This document shows, in pieces, positions 32,241 to 45,188 of a stretch of 64,000 nucleotides of DNA. A model generated the notes under the pieces. It saw nothing but the letters and a program-made list of their open reading frames with translations. It ran no database searches and was not told the origin of the DNA. Numbering within the stretch: the first letter of the stretch is position 1; each line of letters starts with the position of its first letter. The DNA comes from Argentina anserina (taxonomy: Eukaryota > Streptophyta > Magnoliopsida > Rosales > Rosaceae), in NCBI RefSeq assembly GCF_933775445.1, contig NC_065878.1, forward strand, positions 17,619,395-17,683,394. Direction: 5' to 3'. The translations under genes and the position numbers were made by a program.

Positions 32241-35200
32241 CTCCACATCAACTCAATCATTGCCAACCATGAAATGACGAAATGAGTCAATAATGTATAT
32301 CATTATGTAAAGAGTTCATTCTTTCACAAGTGAATCGAACTCCAAAACTAATAGAGCTAAAGGTCTACTATACATTGGATTAAGAAATATATTCTGCATA
32401 TTTCACCACATATAAAGTAACACGTACGTTATATCAGTAAGCAGTCCCACTCGTGCTCTTTGATCACATACAATTTTTCACACAGTGTTCATGAATTCAT
32501 GTACATTTATTAGTAGACTTGATAGTTGCTACTATTTGAACGTATAAAGCTAAGAAATATTGTAATGGTTGGTGTGCGATTCTTTATAATTCCAACATCA
32601 GAGATCTGAAGCACTACACGAAATCGACTTTGCAAACTTAACTCCGGATTGCCCTGGGCAACCAACCAAAGAGCTAGAGATATCCATATATGCATGGCAC
32701 CCATTACCACTATTCTCTTCTTCTTTCTTACCCCGAATTTGTATTCTGTTGAACCCGGTTTGGTCACCCACATTCCAAACTCTCAGACAAGGAATTCCAC
32801 TTCGCCCCTCTCCCTTGGTTTCTGACTTTCTGGTTTTGTATACCCTCATCTTGCAAGCCTTATGTAGTGTTTGGTAGCTCCATCCATGCTAGCTCAAAGT
32901 TCTACATCATTAGAAAGTGATGAAACACATGGTTCTTTGATCACTTTTGGGGCAGCTCAATTATGGTTTTCATAATTGTAGTCTGCATGTGTTACCTGTA
33001 TTTGAGCACTCATGAAACTTACATTCCCCACTAGGAGGTTGATAGAAAGTATTGTGTTTTCTTTTTATCAAAAGGATATCAGAAGAGGAGTGTTTCAAGC
33101 TTGAGATCTTGTAGTATTGTATGTAGGTAAATTCTATTGACCGCCTACTGGTTAAAGCAACTAATGATATAGGGAAAAAAGTTTTCCTTTTTGGAATTTT
33201 CGGTGCATGCTTGCTTCTGTCCTTTTGAAATGGCATTCCGGATCTTGAAATAGTTCAGGTTTGAACCTGATTCCTATTGTTGATCAGACTGCCTGTTCTT
33301 GTTATATTAAGTCCCGCTTATTATTTGCAGTCCTATTAAATCAACTATAAAATCACTAATCTAGGATTGTGAGAATAATTTGAACGAGTACTACTGCAAA
33401 TTAAATCAACTCTTCCAAAGTTCCTTTGGAAACAGGTAAATATGACACCTATGACTACCCTTGTGAGGTTCGTTACATCTGTTTTTACAAGTTTTTCATG
33501 AGCGCTGTGGAAGAAACCGCATTCCAGCTTCACGATCGTGGTCATGGAAATCCAGCTGTTTCTCTACAGCCTCCATATGTTCCATTCACCCCACTATCAT
33601 TAGCCCGTCTGATGTATGGTCTTCTTAAGTCAAAGACCATGGTTGATCACATCTGTGCTCATGAACTTGTTCCATTACCGCAGGTTCGACATGGACTTGG
33701 AGCTAGCCATAGGTGGCCTTGTACTTGAAACGATATGTTTATACATAATTCCTTCGTATTTTTATCAACAATATTAGATCTAATGATTTATAATTTTCAG
33801 TGTATTTTGAATATAATTATCAATTACTCTTACAAGTACTTATGGCATTATGAGTCAAGAGTTTTACAGAAAGGAACTGGCCCTTATATTTTTGAATAGA
33901 AACTTTGTATATACAATAGTGTAGTTTCGGTTTAATAGAATTGATGACGAATCTGAGCTCAGAGGCAACCCTGTCCATACCATGAACAAAATTGAGGAGC
34001 TTATCTTTAGGTAAGCCTAACATTACATCATCACCATGTTGCATTCTAGATTTCTAGGAATGTCAACTTGTTATTTGGGGGAACATAAAAGGGTGATGGA
34101 AACAAAAAAGAAGAGAGCTTCTAACCATAGTGATAGAGAGCATCGAGTCATCGACCACACAGTGTAAGTTTTAGGTGCTGTAGGGAACTACACATATCAG
34201 ATCGAGTCTGACTAAACCTCCTCATTAGATATCTCTCACAGCTATTTTGCTTTTCTTTTGGCGTTTGACTATCATCTGAGGTTAGAAACTCCAAGCTTGA
34301 TAAATTCTTAGGGTCAAAATACTTGAGATAATTCATCAATGGTCGAAAATCTCAAGGATTAAGTCGATACGTATAAGGTGAACTTACACTGGGTATGGTC
34401 TAACTGGTCAAGAAAACAAAGTTTACTAGTCTTGAGAGTAGCTAGTCTTGCTAAACTTCATAGAAAGCATTCTTTCTTGTGCAAAGCTGTTGGAAGGAAT
34501 CTTGAGAGACTAGCTAGCTAGAATCCAATAGCTCTTCCTCAAGGGGCCAAAAATTGATACACTCAATTAGGCTGCTTAGCTTAGCTTCTTACCAGAGTAA
34601 AAAAAGAACAGAAAAAGTAGATACCAGAAGTCCCAAAACTTTGATACACTTAATTAGGCCGCTTAGCTTAGCTTCTAATAGCAATTCCCATAAGCTATGG
34701 TAAGCATATCATTATCTATGAGGTAACCATACACAGTGTACACGCTTTTATTTATTGCTTCTAAATGCCGCCAAGTACTAAAGCCAGGCGTCAAAGTCAA
34801 GCAACCACCAGGCCTTATAAAACACGCTATCAAAGACTCAAAGTACAACTCCAACACTTCTGTGTAGACATCAAAATCTTTATGGCACCCATCACCACCC
34901 TTCTCTGCTTTATTCTCTCTCAGTTTCGATTTCTCTTCACCCCTCAGTACTACTCGCCAACGTTCCACAACTTGGGGCATGATCAAAATCCTGGTTTATA
35001 CACACTTGGAATTTTGCCCTTTCTGTAAGTAATGCAAAGTCGAAAAGACCCTGTTCAGTTCATAAATGCTACATCGCTGTGGTGGAGCTAGCTGCAGGTT
35101 CAGTTTACGATTCACGCCAGATTATGTTACAACATTATTCCCTATCCTAGTATATGAGGCCATAGTATGGTGGGTAGCTTTTCTCCGTATCATTGTACCC

Positions 35201-35605
35201 AGGTTCCCTCTATGATGATTACAGAAACCATCCTTTGTATTTTACTGAATGCATGATGAGTTTTACTTCCCTCAATATTTTCATTTTGATTCTTATTTTG
35301 AGCTTAGAATCTCAGTACACTCTCCCTCTAAGCATAATTAATGATGAATTTTACTAATTAAAGTAAAGAAACCCCACCTTATTAACCAAATCATAGTATG
35401 TTAGGTATGCCTAACCATTCACCACACCTGCTTCAAGATGTAATTTACCCTACTTAATGGAAAGAAGAAATTGTAATCAAGGAATGTGGATTAAAAACAC
35501 ATCTCATATCATACACAAATTTCATACAAACATTCTTGATAGCACCAAAATCAGATCCCCACCAATTTAGAGTCTAGACACATATTGATAGAAGAAACCT
35601 ATATA
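32241..35605. other. Gene-poor spacer with two similar short ORF starts
   Basis: No family was recognised. Two plus-strand ORFs, 32694-32825 (43 aa, MAPITTILFFF) and 34882-35028 (48 aa, MAPITTLLCF), share their first residues and the bases around them. They start with a hydrophobic stretch, but nothing supports translation. An open stretch at 33436-33682, bounded by AAACAG|GT and CCGCAG|GTTCGA, is listed separately. Confidence 0.4.
33436..33682 (+). other. Possible isolated exon, unrecognised product
   Basis: This open stretch encodes KYDTYDYPCEVRYICFYKFF, PAVSLQPPYVPFTPLSLARL and MYGLLKSKTMVDHICAHELV. It has a protein-like composition and a plausible donor at its end (CCGCAG|GTTCGA). The upstream AACAG could be an acceptor. 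I do not recognise the family and found no further exons, so it may be a gene fragment. Confidence 0.3.
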
Positions 35606-35760
35606 AGAAGAATAGACTGATGCTTGTTGTATATTGCATGATTAATTCTTACACTGAAATGTTTTATAAATAAGCTAACAAGAGTACAACTATCACAAAT
35701 CACTCCCTAATTGGCTCTCTTTGAATCAAACATTAATTGGCTCCTTGAATCACGCTAACA
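35606..35760 (-). repeat. 3' LTR of the decayed Copia element
   Basis: 155 bp, matched by 40877-41030 with about seven differences and one or two single-base indels. Read on the minus strand it starts TGTTAGCG. Confidence 0.9.
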
Positions 35761-35836
35761 CTCTCCCTCAAGTTGGCGCATACACATTAACCATGCCCAA
35801 CTTGCTAAGTGAGTCATAAAAAATCTTCTTAGACAC

Positions 35837-38800
35837 TCATTTTGTGAGTATATCGGCAAGTTGCTCTTCTGTAGGAACAAAAGGAAAACTAATGATTTTA
35901 GCGTCTAACTTCTCCTTTATAAAGTGACGATCAACCTCCACATGTTTTGTACGATCATGTTGCACATGATTATGTGAAATATCAATAGCTGTTTTGTTGT
36001 CACAGTACAGCTGCATATCAAACTTAGGTTTAATACCCAAATCTTGTAGCAAATTTATAAGCCATAAAAATTCGCACACTCCCTGAGCTATACCTCTATA
36101 CTCTGCTTCAGCACTAGATTGAGCTACCACCTTTTGTTTCTTACTCTTCCACTTCACAAGATTACCTCTAACAAAGGTAAAGTACCCTGATGTGGATCTC
36201 TGATCTGTAATATTTCCAGCCCAATCTGCATATGTGAAGCCACAAACTTCAAGGATATTATTTTGATTAGAAAACATTACTCCTCTCCCTAGAGCTGACT
36301 TCAAGTACCACAAAATCCTTACAACAACATCTATGTGGTCCACACTAGGATTATGCATGAACTGACTCACTACACTTACTGCATACGCAACATCTGGTCC
36401 GGTATGTGATAAATAAATCAGGAGTCCAACTAGCCTCTAATAACGAGTTTTTTCAGTAGGCACTTGATCTGGATACTCTGTTAACCGATGGTTCTGCTAA
36501 ATAGGAGTATCAATGGGAGTGCAATCCAACATACATGTCTCTGTTAGTAGATCAATTATGTACTTCCTTTGACACAGATATATACCATCACATCCCCGGG
36601 CTACCTCAATGCCCAATAAGTACTTGAGTGTACCTATGTCATTTATCTCAAACTCTGTGGCTAGTTATTTCTGTAATCTATCCACCTCAACAATATCATT
36701 CTCAGTAACTACTATACATCAACATATATAATTATGGTTGTTACATTCCCTTGTTGATGTCTGAGAAATAATGTGTGGTCTGAATTACTCTGTATGTAGA
36801 AAATTTTCCTTATGAATTGTGAAAATCTTCCAAACCAAGCACGAGATGACTGTTTAAGACCATACAAAGACTTTCTCAATCTGCATACAAAATCACTTGG
36901 AGAAGCGGCTACATATCCAGACGGAAGATCTATGTATACTTCCTCTGTAAGTTCTTCATTAAGGAATGCATTCTTAACATCAAGCTGTCTAAGTGATCAG
37001 TTTAAGTTAGCAGCAAAAGAGAGCAATATCCGAATAGTGTTTACCTTTGCAACATGTGCAAATGTCTCATCATAATCTATGCCATATGTCTGGGTGAACC
37101 CCTTCGCTACTAGGCGTGCTTTCTACCGGCACACTGACCCATATGGATTATGCTTCACTGTAAACACCCAACGACATCCCACAGCCTTCTTGCCATGTGG
37201 TGGAGATACAAGCTCCCAAGTATTGTTCTTTTGTAATGCTTCAATCTCTTCCTCCATGGCTTTCCATCATTTTGGATCCCTCAATGCATCATGCACTTTG
37301 TTAGGTACTGATACAGTAGATATTTGATTCACAAATGATTTATATGATTTAGACAATCTTTTGTTAGACATAAAGTTTGTCACATGATACTTAGCTTTAG
37401 CCTAAAGGGTAGGTTCATATTTTTTTGTTAGCTGACCCCGAGTAGACCTATTTGGCAAGACATGTTGTCTACTATTAGCTTCACTAGTATTAGCCTCAAT
37501 AGAATGACTAACCTCATATGAGTGATCTTCTGTACCAGGAGAGCATTGGTCAGGTGTATAAACAATAGTACAGGAGACATGATGGGCAGTTGTGTTGTCA
37601 TTTTCTGGTACCTGAATCTCGGAGTGACTACACCGGAATCATCATGTGGTGCCTGTGTAGCTGACACATTGGTAATCTCAACTGAAGCTGTCACCATATC
37701 TACTGGCTCACTTGTCTCCCCATCTCCATGATACAACTCTTCAAAATATGAATTCTCCTCCTGAAGAGCAGTACCAGAAGAGGTAAAATAGCTCATGTCC
37801 TCAAAGAAAGTAACAACCATAGTGACATAGTACTTCCTAGTAGGTGAATGATAGCACCGGTACCCTTTCTGATGTCCACCATACCCAACAAACACACATT
37901 TAACTACCCGGACATCCAACTTAGACATCTGATGTTGTGGAAGATGGACAAAAGTAACACAACCGAAAACACGGGCATGAAGATTATGAAAAGAGGGTAA
38001 TGAGACATGAGATGCAAGCACCTCATATGGAACTTTTCCCTGAAGGACATGAGATGGAAGACGATTAATGAGGTTGGCGGAAGTTATGACAGCATCACCC
38101 CAAAAGTATTTAGGCATATAGGCACTAAAAAGAATACACCGAGCCATATCAAGTAGATGACGATTTTTCATTTCAGAAACTCCATTATGCTCAGGTGTGT
38201 AAGGACATGTTGTTTGATGAACAATTCCGTGTGTGTTAAAGAACTTATGAAAGACACGATTCACATATCCCCCCCATTATTAGAATGAAGAACTCTAATT
38301 GTGGCATTATATTGTGTTTGGACAGTGGTATAAAAAGCTTGAAAACCCAGAAAAACCTTATCTTTAGTTTTAAGGAGAATAATTCATGAAAGACATGTGC
38401 AATCATCAATAATGACACATAATACCGTATTCCTGACACAGTAGACTCTTTGGAGGGTTCCCAAACATCAGAATTAATTAATTCAAAAGGAAGAATACTT
38501 TTATTAGAAGTACTAGGGGAATAAGTAGATCGATGACTCTTGCTCAAAACACATGTCTCACAACGTAAAAAAGAGTCATCCACACTAATAAACAAAGTAG
38601 ACATGTATTTTTTCATAACACTAAAAGATGGATGCCCTAAGCGACGATGTCATAACCAAACTTCACTTAGCTTGTCAGAACTGGAGATTAAAGCGATCCG
38701 AGACTGTGCCCTTGATTTCTCCCCCACATGTCTGATCCAGATGAAACAACATGCCTCTCAGATATCTCCGACCAATTTACTCCCCGGTAAGAAGATCCTG

Positions 38801-39900
38801 AAATATCACATACATAGGAAAAAATGTCACAGAACATTCAGTGTTCAATTGTAGGACATATATCAAATGATGAGATAAAGCATGTACATATAGCACATTG
38901 TGAAGCTTTATTGTAGGAGTAATATGAACTGGCCCTTTCCCTAACACGGGGAAGGCCTCAGTGTTCAATTGTGAGACAAATATCAAATGATGAGATAAAG
39001 CATGTACATATAGCACATTGTGAAGCTCTATTGTGTGAGTGATACGAACTAACCATTTCCCTAACACGAAGGCCTCACCATTAGCATTAGTAATATAGGG
39101 TACTGGTAGAGGAGACAATAAGGTAAAATAAGATTTGTCATAAGTCATATGATCAGACGCACCAGAATCAATAATCCATGTATTAAAACCAACAAGGTTA
39201 GAAATATTTAAAGCCATACTAAATTTACCACGACCAGCTATGGATGCGGTTGGTGTTGTTTCTCCTCCTGTATGATGGTCATGTCCAACCACACCATAAA
39301 TATCTGGTTCCTGGATGAATTGATAGCTGCTTTCGCCTTGGGACTATAATTAGGCATCTTAGGCCTAAGGTGTGGATACAACTTCCAACAGGTCACACGA
39401 GCATGGTTAGTATCATGACAATAAGAGCAAGGAGGGTGGGGCTGATTCCCGAAGCCTGGTGGTGGTCTTTGCTAATGAAGTGGAGCTAAAGTTGCCTGCT
39501 GAAGGGGTGCTGGAGATCTTAGCATGAACAGTAAGATTGGAAACTTCAACTCGTGCTTGATGAAGACTCTCATGCTGGGACTCATACTTACGGATATATG
39601 TGAAAGCTGTGATTAGGCTAGGGGGTTCAGTTTTTCGGAGCAATTCTCTTTTTGCATTGTTATGCTTTGCATCAAGACCTTTTCAGGAAATGGTGAACTC
39701 GCTCAAGCTCCTTCTCTTGTTGGTATCAAACAATATCCTCCTAATTCTTGATCATGCAAGAACGTTTCACATCAATCTCAGCCCAAATATTTTTTAGTTT
39801 GGTGAAATATTGCGCCACCGGTTGCCCATCATGTTGCATCGCCAAAGCTGTGCACATTAACTCATGAACCTGTATGAAATCAGAATCATTAGTATATAAG
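35837..39900 (-). pseudogene. Copia Gag-Pol polyprotein, broken
   Basis: Order on the minus strand: Gag tail with CCHC region (about 39640-39330), protease with IIDSGASDHMTY (near 39190), pre-integrase HxxC region and integrase core (about 38860-38000, RVFGCVTFVH nearby), reverse transcriptase (about 37350-36400) and RNase H (GFTYADWAGN, SSAEAEYRGI, to 35840). Frames change near 39290, 38800, 38260, 37430 and 36370, and several stops occur. A 120-bp direct duplication lies in the protease-integrase linker. Plus-strand frames in this interval are antisense shadows. Confidence 0.9.
38839..39078. repeat. 120-bp tandem duplication inside the old Copia element
   Basis: CAGTGTTCAATTGT starts both units (38839 and 38959), and TGATGAGATAAAGCATGTAC recurs 120 bases apart. 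The unit is a multiple of three, so it repeats the LHNVLYVHALSHHLI segment after the protease. Confidence 0.92.
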
Positions 39901-40876
39901 TTGTTTGCGCAGTGTCACATGCCTCTATCAGATCAACTATCTCTTCATTCATAGCTTTCCACAAGATTGACATTACAAGACCATCATCGTCATCCCACGT
40001 AGTGTAGGCAACAATATCATCTATACTAGGAGCCTTAGTTACTCCAGTTACATGACCTATCTAGTGCATTCCTCGAAGATGACCTGTCATAATTCTCTTT
40101 CATTTACAGAAATTGGTCTCATTGAATTTGGCTTCCCCGAAGGAACTACTTTCAGAATTCTTGACAGATATTTCAAACTTCTGAACATCAGTGATCTGAG
40201 AACTTTCTTCATCTTTTCCAGAACCCATTGTAAAGCAATCAACAAATCAGTAGTTATGCAGCGGAAACAAAAAGCTGAAATGAACCTACCTCAGGTGCAT
40301 TTGCACCATTGGTGAATGTGTACTGCCTCTGGTGCACTTGTACTGTTGGTGAGCGTGCACTGATGAACCAAAACGGACACGGAACCGGGTCGCGCTGATG
40401 CCTCCGCTGATATCTTCCCGTCGTGATCTGTGTAGAACACCTCAACCGCCTCCCTCAACTCGGAGTCGGCCGCCGGCTCGCAAGGCCTGAAGCGGTGCAA
40501 CCGTGGGCATCGCGGTCAACTTCGCCGAGCATGAAGACCGGGGAGCGCGCCGTTGGGGATAACAGTGTTAGAGTTCACGTCGAAGATCTTGATAGGCAAT
40601 GATGGTTTGGGTCTTGATGAAGTTGGCGACCTGGGCAGAAGGAGAGAGGTTGCAGGCGGCTGAGCAGAGCCTTGAGCTCTTAAGTGGAGACAAGGCAGCT
40701 ACTGGGGCTGGACTCGGCCGGGTGCGGGGCGTTTGCTGTTTGGGGATAGTGAGGTGAGGTTTAGTGTGGAAAAGACCGTGGTGAAGAGGTGATCCGCAGG
40801 TGACTACATTGCTGCAGGTTGCCAAAAAACACAAACCCAGTAAAAATAAAAGATGAAAAAATTGGCTTTGATGCCA

Positions 40877-41030
40877 AAAAGAATAGACTGATGCTTGTTG
40901 TATATTGCATAATTAATTCTTACACTGAAATGTTCTATAAATAAACTAACAAGAATACAACTATCACAAATCACTCCCTAATTAGCTCTCCTTGAATAAA
41001 CATTAATTGGCTCCTTGAATCACGCTAACA
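40877..41030 (-). repeat. 5' LTR of the decayed Copia element
   Basis: 154 bp partner of 35606-35760. On the minus strand it is followed by the damaged primer-binding site at about 40864-40876. Confidence 0.9.
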
Positions 41031-41035
41031 ATATA

Positions 41036-42866
41036 TTCATAATACGGTCGTATCTAAGAACTATTGATAAGAATATATTTATCAGAAAGTTCCTAATACT
41101 GTATCATTTTCGCCTTTAGGTCATGCATCCACCATTCTTGGCTGAAGAAGACGGTAAAGATAGTTGAACTATAAGCTGTAAACCTCAATGCAAGTTGAGG
41201 GAAGAAGATGAACTATCTCCTCTCTGACTCCCCACAAAATGGTGGCTGGGATTTGAACTCCTTACAACTTATCCATCTACTTCCCTGAACTTGAACAAAA
41301 GGAACTTAGCTTTGCAATTCTTCCTTACTCTATCCTTGTGTTGGCCACTAACTATCCACAGCCCATGCTATACTTCCAATTTCCTGGATCAAGCTTACAC
41401 CCGGATATAGTGTAATTGGTACTGACATGTAACCTCTCATCTTGACAACAGGTTCTCTCTCCAGTACCCACATCAAATTATTATCGTTATTTTTTATCTA
41501 AGAAACTGAACAACACCATTAACATAAAAAAGTTTAGGCAAACGATCTCATCAAACTATTCTAAGCTTTGAGGCAATTTAAAGCTTTGAGGAAAACAAAC
41601 GTATACCAACTTTTCAAATGCTCACAAAAGCTGGTACGAGAGTCCAACCAATGGATTCCTAGAACTTGAAGATCTAACCTCATAGCTATTAGCTATCAAA
41701 TATCAACGATCACACATAAAACTTGCGCTTAAGCTAAACAAGATCTGGCAACTCTTCCAATCAAACTAGTAATTTACATTTTACAGGATTTAATTGACAA
41801 TGGCAACTCTTCCAATCAAACAATTTTCTAAAATAAGTTCTTTCTTCAGAAAACCTTTTTCCAACTTTCTTTCAGAATACCATTTCCTTGGAAAGTTAAA
41901 ACCATTTTTTAAGGAAGCTTAATTCCTTGAATGATAATGGCTCTGGAGGGAGAACAGGACAGAGAGAGTGACATAGATAACCGAGTTGATCATCGTCTTG
42001 GTTCTTCCGTCCAATTCAATTCTCGGAGCTCATGATTTCGGTTAACCCAGTAAAGGTAGGGTGTTTCTTTTCGCCCTCAAATACGGTTCCTCTTCTTGTT
42101 GAAATTGGAATTAGTTGAAACTGATTTTGAAGAGAGGGACTCAATCTCTCTAAACTTGGCCAACAAAAATCGAAATCATCACCAACGTACAGTTTTCAAT
42201 TGGGTCCATATTGGATTCAACCTCTTCTTCATTATCCATATTGGGTCCATATCTTCATCGATTCAGTACCTCATACACAAGGGAAAATATTGACATTCTC
42301 AAATGGGGTGCTTGAGGTTGTGGGCGTTTTCTAGAATAGTTTACATGAATGAATTTTGGTGAGCGCCCAAAACCCTGAGAGCCCAACTTTATCTTATTAG
42401 ATTATTTTCAAAATTGCTTTTCATATACCTGTATTGCCATTACAGTTTGATTTCTCACGCGTTCCAGTTACAATACTAACTACACGGCGTTCGCCCAGAT
42501 GTGTGAGAGAGATGATACTTAGCAGTCCATCCTCATCCAACTGGTACAAGCTATATACTTCACCATTATTTCCAGATCCAGATTTCAAACAATTTATAGT
42601 TGATTTAAGTAATTAATTGCAGAATTTCGATCAGAACAAGAAAAGTTCACTTGTAGTTGCTATAGGTTATAAAGTTCGAAGCAAACTTAATTCAGAAACC
42701 ATTTTATAAAAAACGTTCACCGCGAACTTTATTTAAAAAACATTTTACTAAGGCTTCAGAAAACTATTTCCAAGGGAAATTCGCAGCGAATTTTCTTCAT
42801 AAAACTGCTTTCTAAGGAAAGTTCTTCAGAAACCATTTTCTAACTTTTCTTCATACGACGTCGTTG
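41036..42866. other. Gene-poor spacer
   Basis: No gene was recognised. 42680-42840 repeats the motif AGAAA(C)CATTTT/TTTCTAAGGAAAGTTC several times imperfectly, and 41800-41920 carries similar wording. Short frames at 42096-42293 and 42434-42616 have no family features. Confidence 0.5.
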
Positions 42867-43292
42867 ATGGTTGCCAGTTCCCATAAAAGACCACCTCCTC
42901 CTTCCAACGTCAGAAAAGTCTCTTCCGCGCGAGTTTAGAAACCCAGAAAAAAACCAACACAAGTTTTACTCCAAGATTCACCAGGACCCTCTGTCTTCTC
43001 TGTTTGGTTGTGTTTCTGGTAGTTGGAGCTCACCTTGTGGAATCAGAAGACAAGATAAAAGATGCATCTATGGCCCTCAACGATGATCCGAGACTCCTTC
43101 AAGCTTGAATACCTGAGAAAGATGGAATGGAACCTCCACAGAATGAAAAGCCAAAGAGCATCATCAAGTTCAGCCAATCAAAAACTGCTGGATACCCAAA
43201 AGGGTGCTTCAGGCGATGAACAAGTGGCAGAATTACCCTATTCAAAGGCTCATCCTACGAAGATGCTTCTGTCATTTTGTCTCTGTTGTGGA
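42867..43292 (+). pseudogene. Broken first exon of an unrecognised single-pass membrane protein
   Basis: From ATG at 42867 the frame gives MVASSHKRPPPPSNVRKVSS and hits a stop. In a neighbouring frame homology-like content continues as a hydrophobic segment TLCLLCLVVFLVVGAHLV. It goes on with EDKIKDASMALNDDPRLLQA, a stop, EPPQNEKPKSIIKFSQSKTA, a second stop, and ITLFKGSSYEDASVILSLLW up to a donor-like AG|GTAGGT. A basic proline-rich head, one membrane helix and a stem suggest a type II membrane protein such as a Golgi enzyme, but the family is not identified. One shift and several stops make it a pseudogene. Confidence 0.4.
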
Positions 43293-45188
43293 GGTAGGTA
43301 GCTGTCTTTACCTCAACCCTTGATACGGTATTTGTATTTAATTTGAAGTTTATGATATTGGATTTGAATTGTATGCCATAAGTTTATGGAGGGTGATAGC
43401 TAAATTTTGAAGATCAAATCTGTCTTAGCTTGTAGAGAAGAATTATGCTAAAGATTGGGGCTTTATTATGAATCTACTATGTTTCTGTGAGAAAGAGCCT
43501 TTCTTTATGCGAAGCCATTGTCAATTACATACTGTAGAATGAAGTTGCTAGTTTGAAGGGAAGAGGTGTCAGACCTTTCACTTGTTTAGCCTGAGCAGAA
43601 GGTTATGATTGTTAATAGCTAATAGCTATGAGGCTAGATGTTCAAGTTCTAGGAATTGATTGGTTGCACTCTCTATTCATGAGCATTTGGAAAATCGGCA
43701 TTGATTTCTTTGCCTCAATGTTTAGGAAATTATGAGTATAGCATGGGCTGTTTCTAGTGCCCAAACACCAGGATTGTATTCGATATGTACACCCATGTAT
43801 TAAAGGAAGAAATACAAGCTAATGCTCTTTTGTTTAAGTTCAGGGAAGTAGATGGAATGGTTATAAAGGAATTCATGTTCCACCATTTTAAGGTATACTG
43901 GGAAAGATAAACAGACCAAGAAGTTTTGTTCATCAGTTATTGTTCAAGTAGCTTACAGGCCAATATACTTCGGCTAAACTGGTGGTGATGGATGATCGAA
44001 AGGACAGACCTATTAGGAAATTTCTGTTAAATTATGTTCTTGTTGATACTTCTTAGATAGTACCCTATTTGTTATTTGGTTTCCTCTATGAATATGTGTC
44101 TTAGGATGACCAAAGCTGTTTCTTCTTCTTCTTCTATGGGAATTTTGGTATGCTAGTCTATGGTGCAGGTGGAACTCATTATGAACTTTTTACTATAATG
44201 CACAGAAGGTAGTAAATGCAAAATGTTGGGTAGTTGTAAGAGGATCATTTTCTCTTTTGCTTGGTTGTCCTAGTATTCATGTCATGGATCAGTTAGCTTA
44301 TCTTTCTGAGTTTCTGACACCACTCAATTATAAATTCAATTTCAATTTCTGCCCATGTCATGTGACTCATGTCCATGTTTCATTCCCAGCACTTGGTCTT
44401 TCAAATCATAGACTCATAAGTTTCTTTGCTTATTTCATGTTTCGTTTTCTTACAACCATTGTAAAGCTGCAATTCCTCATCTGGTTCTTCTTCTTCTTCA
44501 TGATCCAATCACTTGGTTTTCAAAATCTTGTCACCTGATACAGTGTTCTTCTGTTTCAGCTTTTGGAGATCACGAAGAGAACTGACCAATCCTTTACTGA
44601 ATGTACTAGTTATTGCTTCAGTTGGTAGAACTTTACTGGTATGTTATCATTAGGACCTTCTTTATTCATTAGTATATGTAATACACAGAACTAATGCAGA
44701 TTAATCTCCACTGCTGAAGTTTGGACTATACAAACATACCATATGCTATACAATTCTTCTCATGATATATCCGTAGGCCGGATTGCTTCAAAGCTGTCTC
44801 AGTCACCGCAAATTAGAGTTTTGTCGTCGCAATCTCAGCTCGATTACAATCGGCTTAACTACCGTGTAACGCGGTACTCTTTCTACCACCGGAACTAGCT
44901 GCCGTCTGCCACCGGAGCTAGCTGCCAGTGTCGGAAACAGGTAGGAAAAAAAAAATCTGTTGTGTGAGGAGTAAAAATCCAATGCATATGACCCCCCGCC
45001 ATTATTGACACAACTGCAAATGCTGCTGTTACTTGCCATCCAACTCCAACTACCCACACCACACCACACCTCATCATCATCAATAAGTAACTCCACTCCT
45101 ACTTCCCAACCCTCCTCTACTCTCTCAGACTCTCACTCCTTCACTCTTTCTTCGCTTCCTTCGTTTTCGTTTTCGGACGAGAGCGAAA
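43293..45188. other. Spacer and 5' region of the hydrolase gene
   Basis: No exon was recognised in 43293-44800. From about 45000 the sequence becomes C-rich and TC-rich (ACTCTCTCAGACTCTCACTC), a likely 5' UTR with a pyrimidine patch directly before the start codon at 45189. A clear TATA box could not be assigned. Confidence 0.5.

Larger units (their letters stand above)
35606..41030 (-). mobile_element. Ty1/Copia LTR retrotransposon, decayed, minus strand
   Basis: LTRs at 40877-41030 (5') and 35606-35760 (3') start TGTTAGCGTGATTCAAGG when read on the minus strand. The 5-bp repeat ATATA (35601-35605, 41031-41035) is the target duplication. The minus strand next to the 5' LTR reads TGGCATCAAAGCC, a damaged initiator-Met-tRNA primer site. 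TTGAGGGAGAG precedes the 3' LTR as the polypurine tract. The polyprotein is close to that of the plus-strand element at 57364-62757 but has many stops. The LTRs differ at about seven of 154 positions, so it is older than that element. Confidence 0.92.

Noticed and set aside
34675..34986. Minus-strand ORF of 103 codons (MIMPQVVERWRVVL)
   Set aside because: No family recognised, no splice-supported partner, overlaps another frame on the plus strand.
36812..37327. Plus-strand ORFs between 36812 and 37327
   Set aside because: Antisense shadows of the minus-strand Copia reverse transcriptase.
44803..45096. Minus-strand ORF of 97 codons upstream of the hydrolase
   Set aside because: Overlaps the probable 5' UTR of the hydrolase gene; no recognisable domain.
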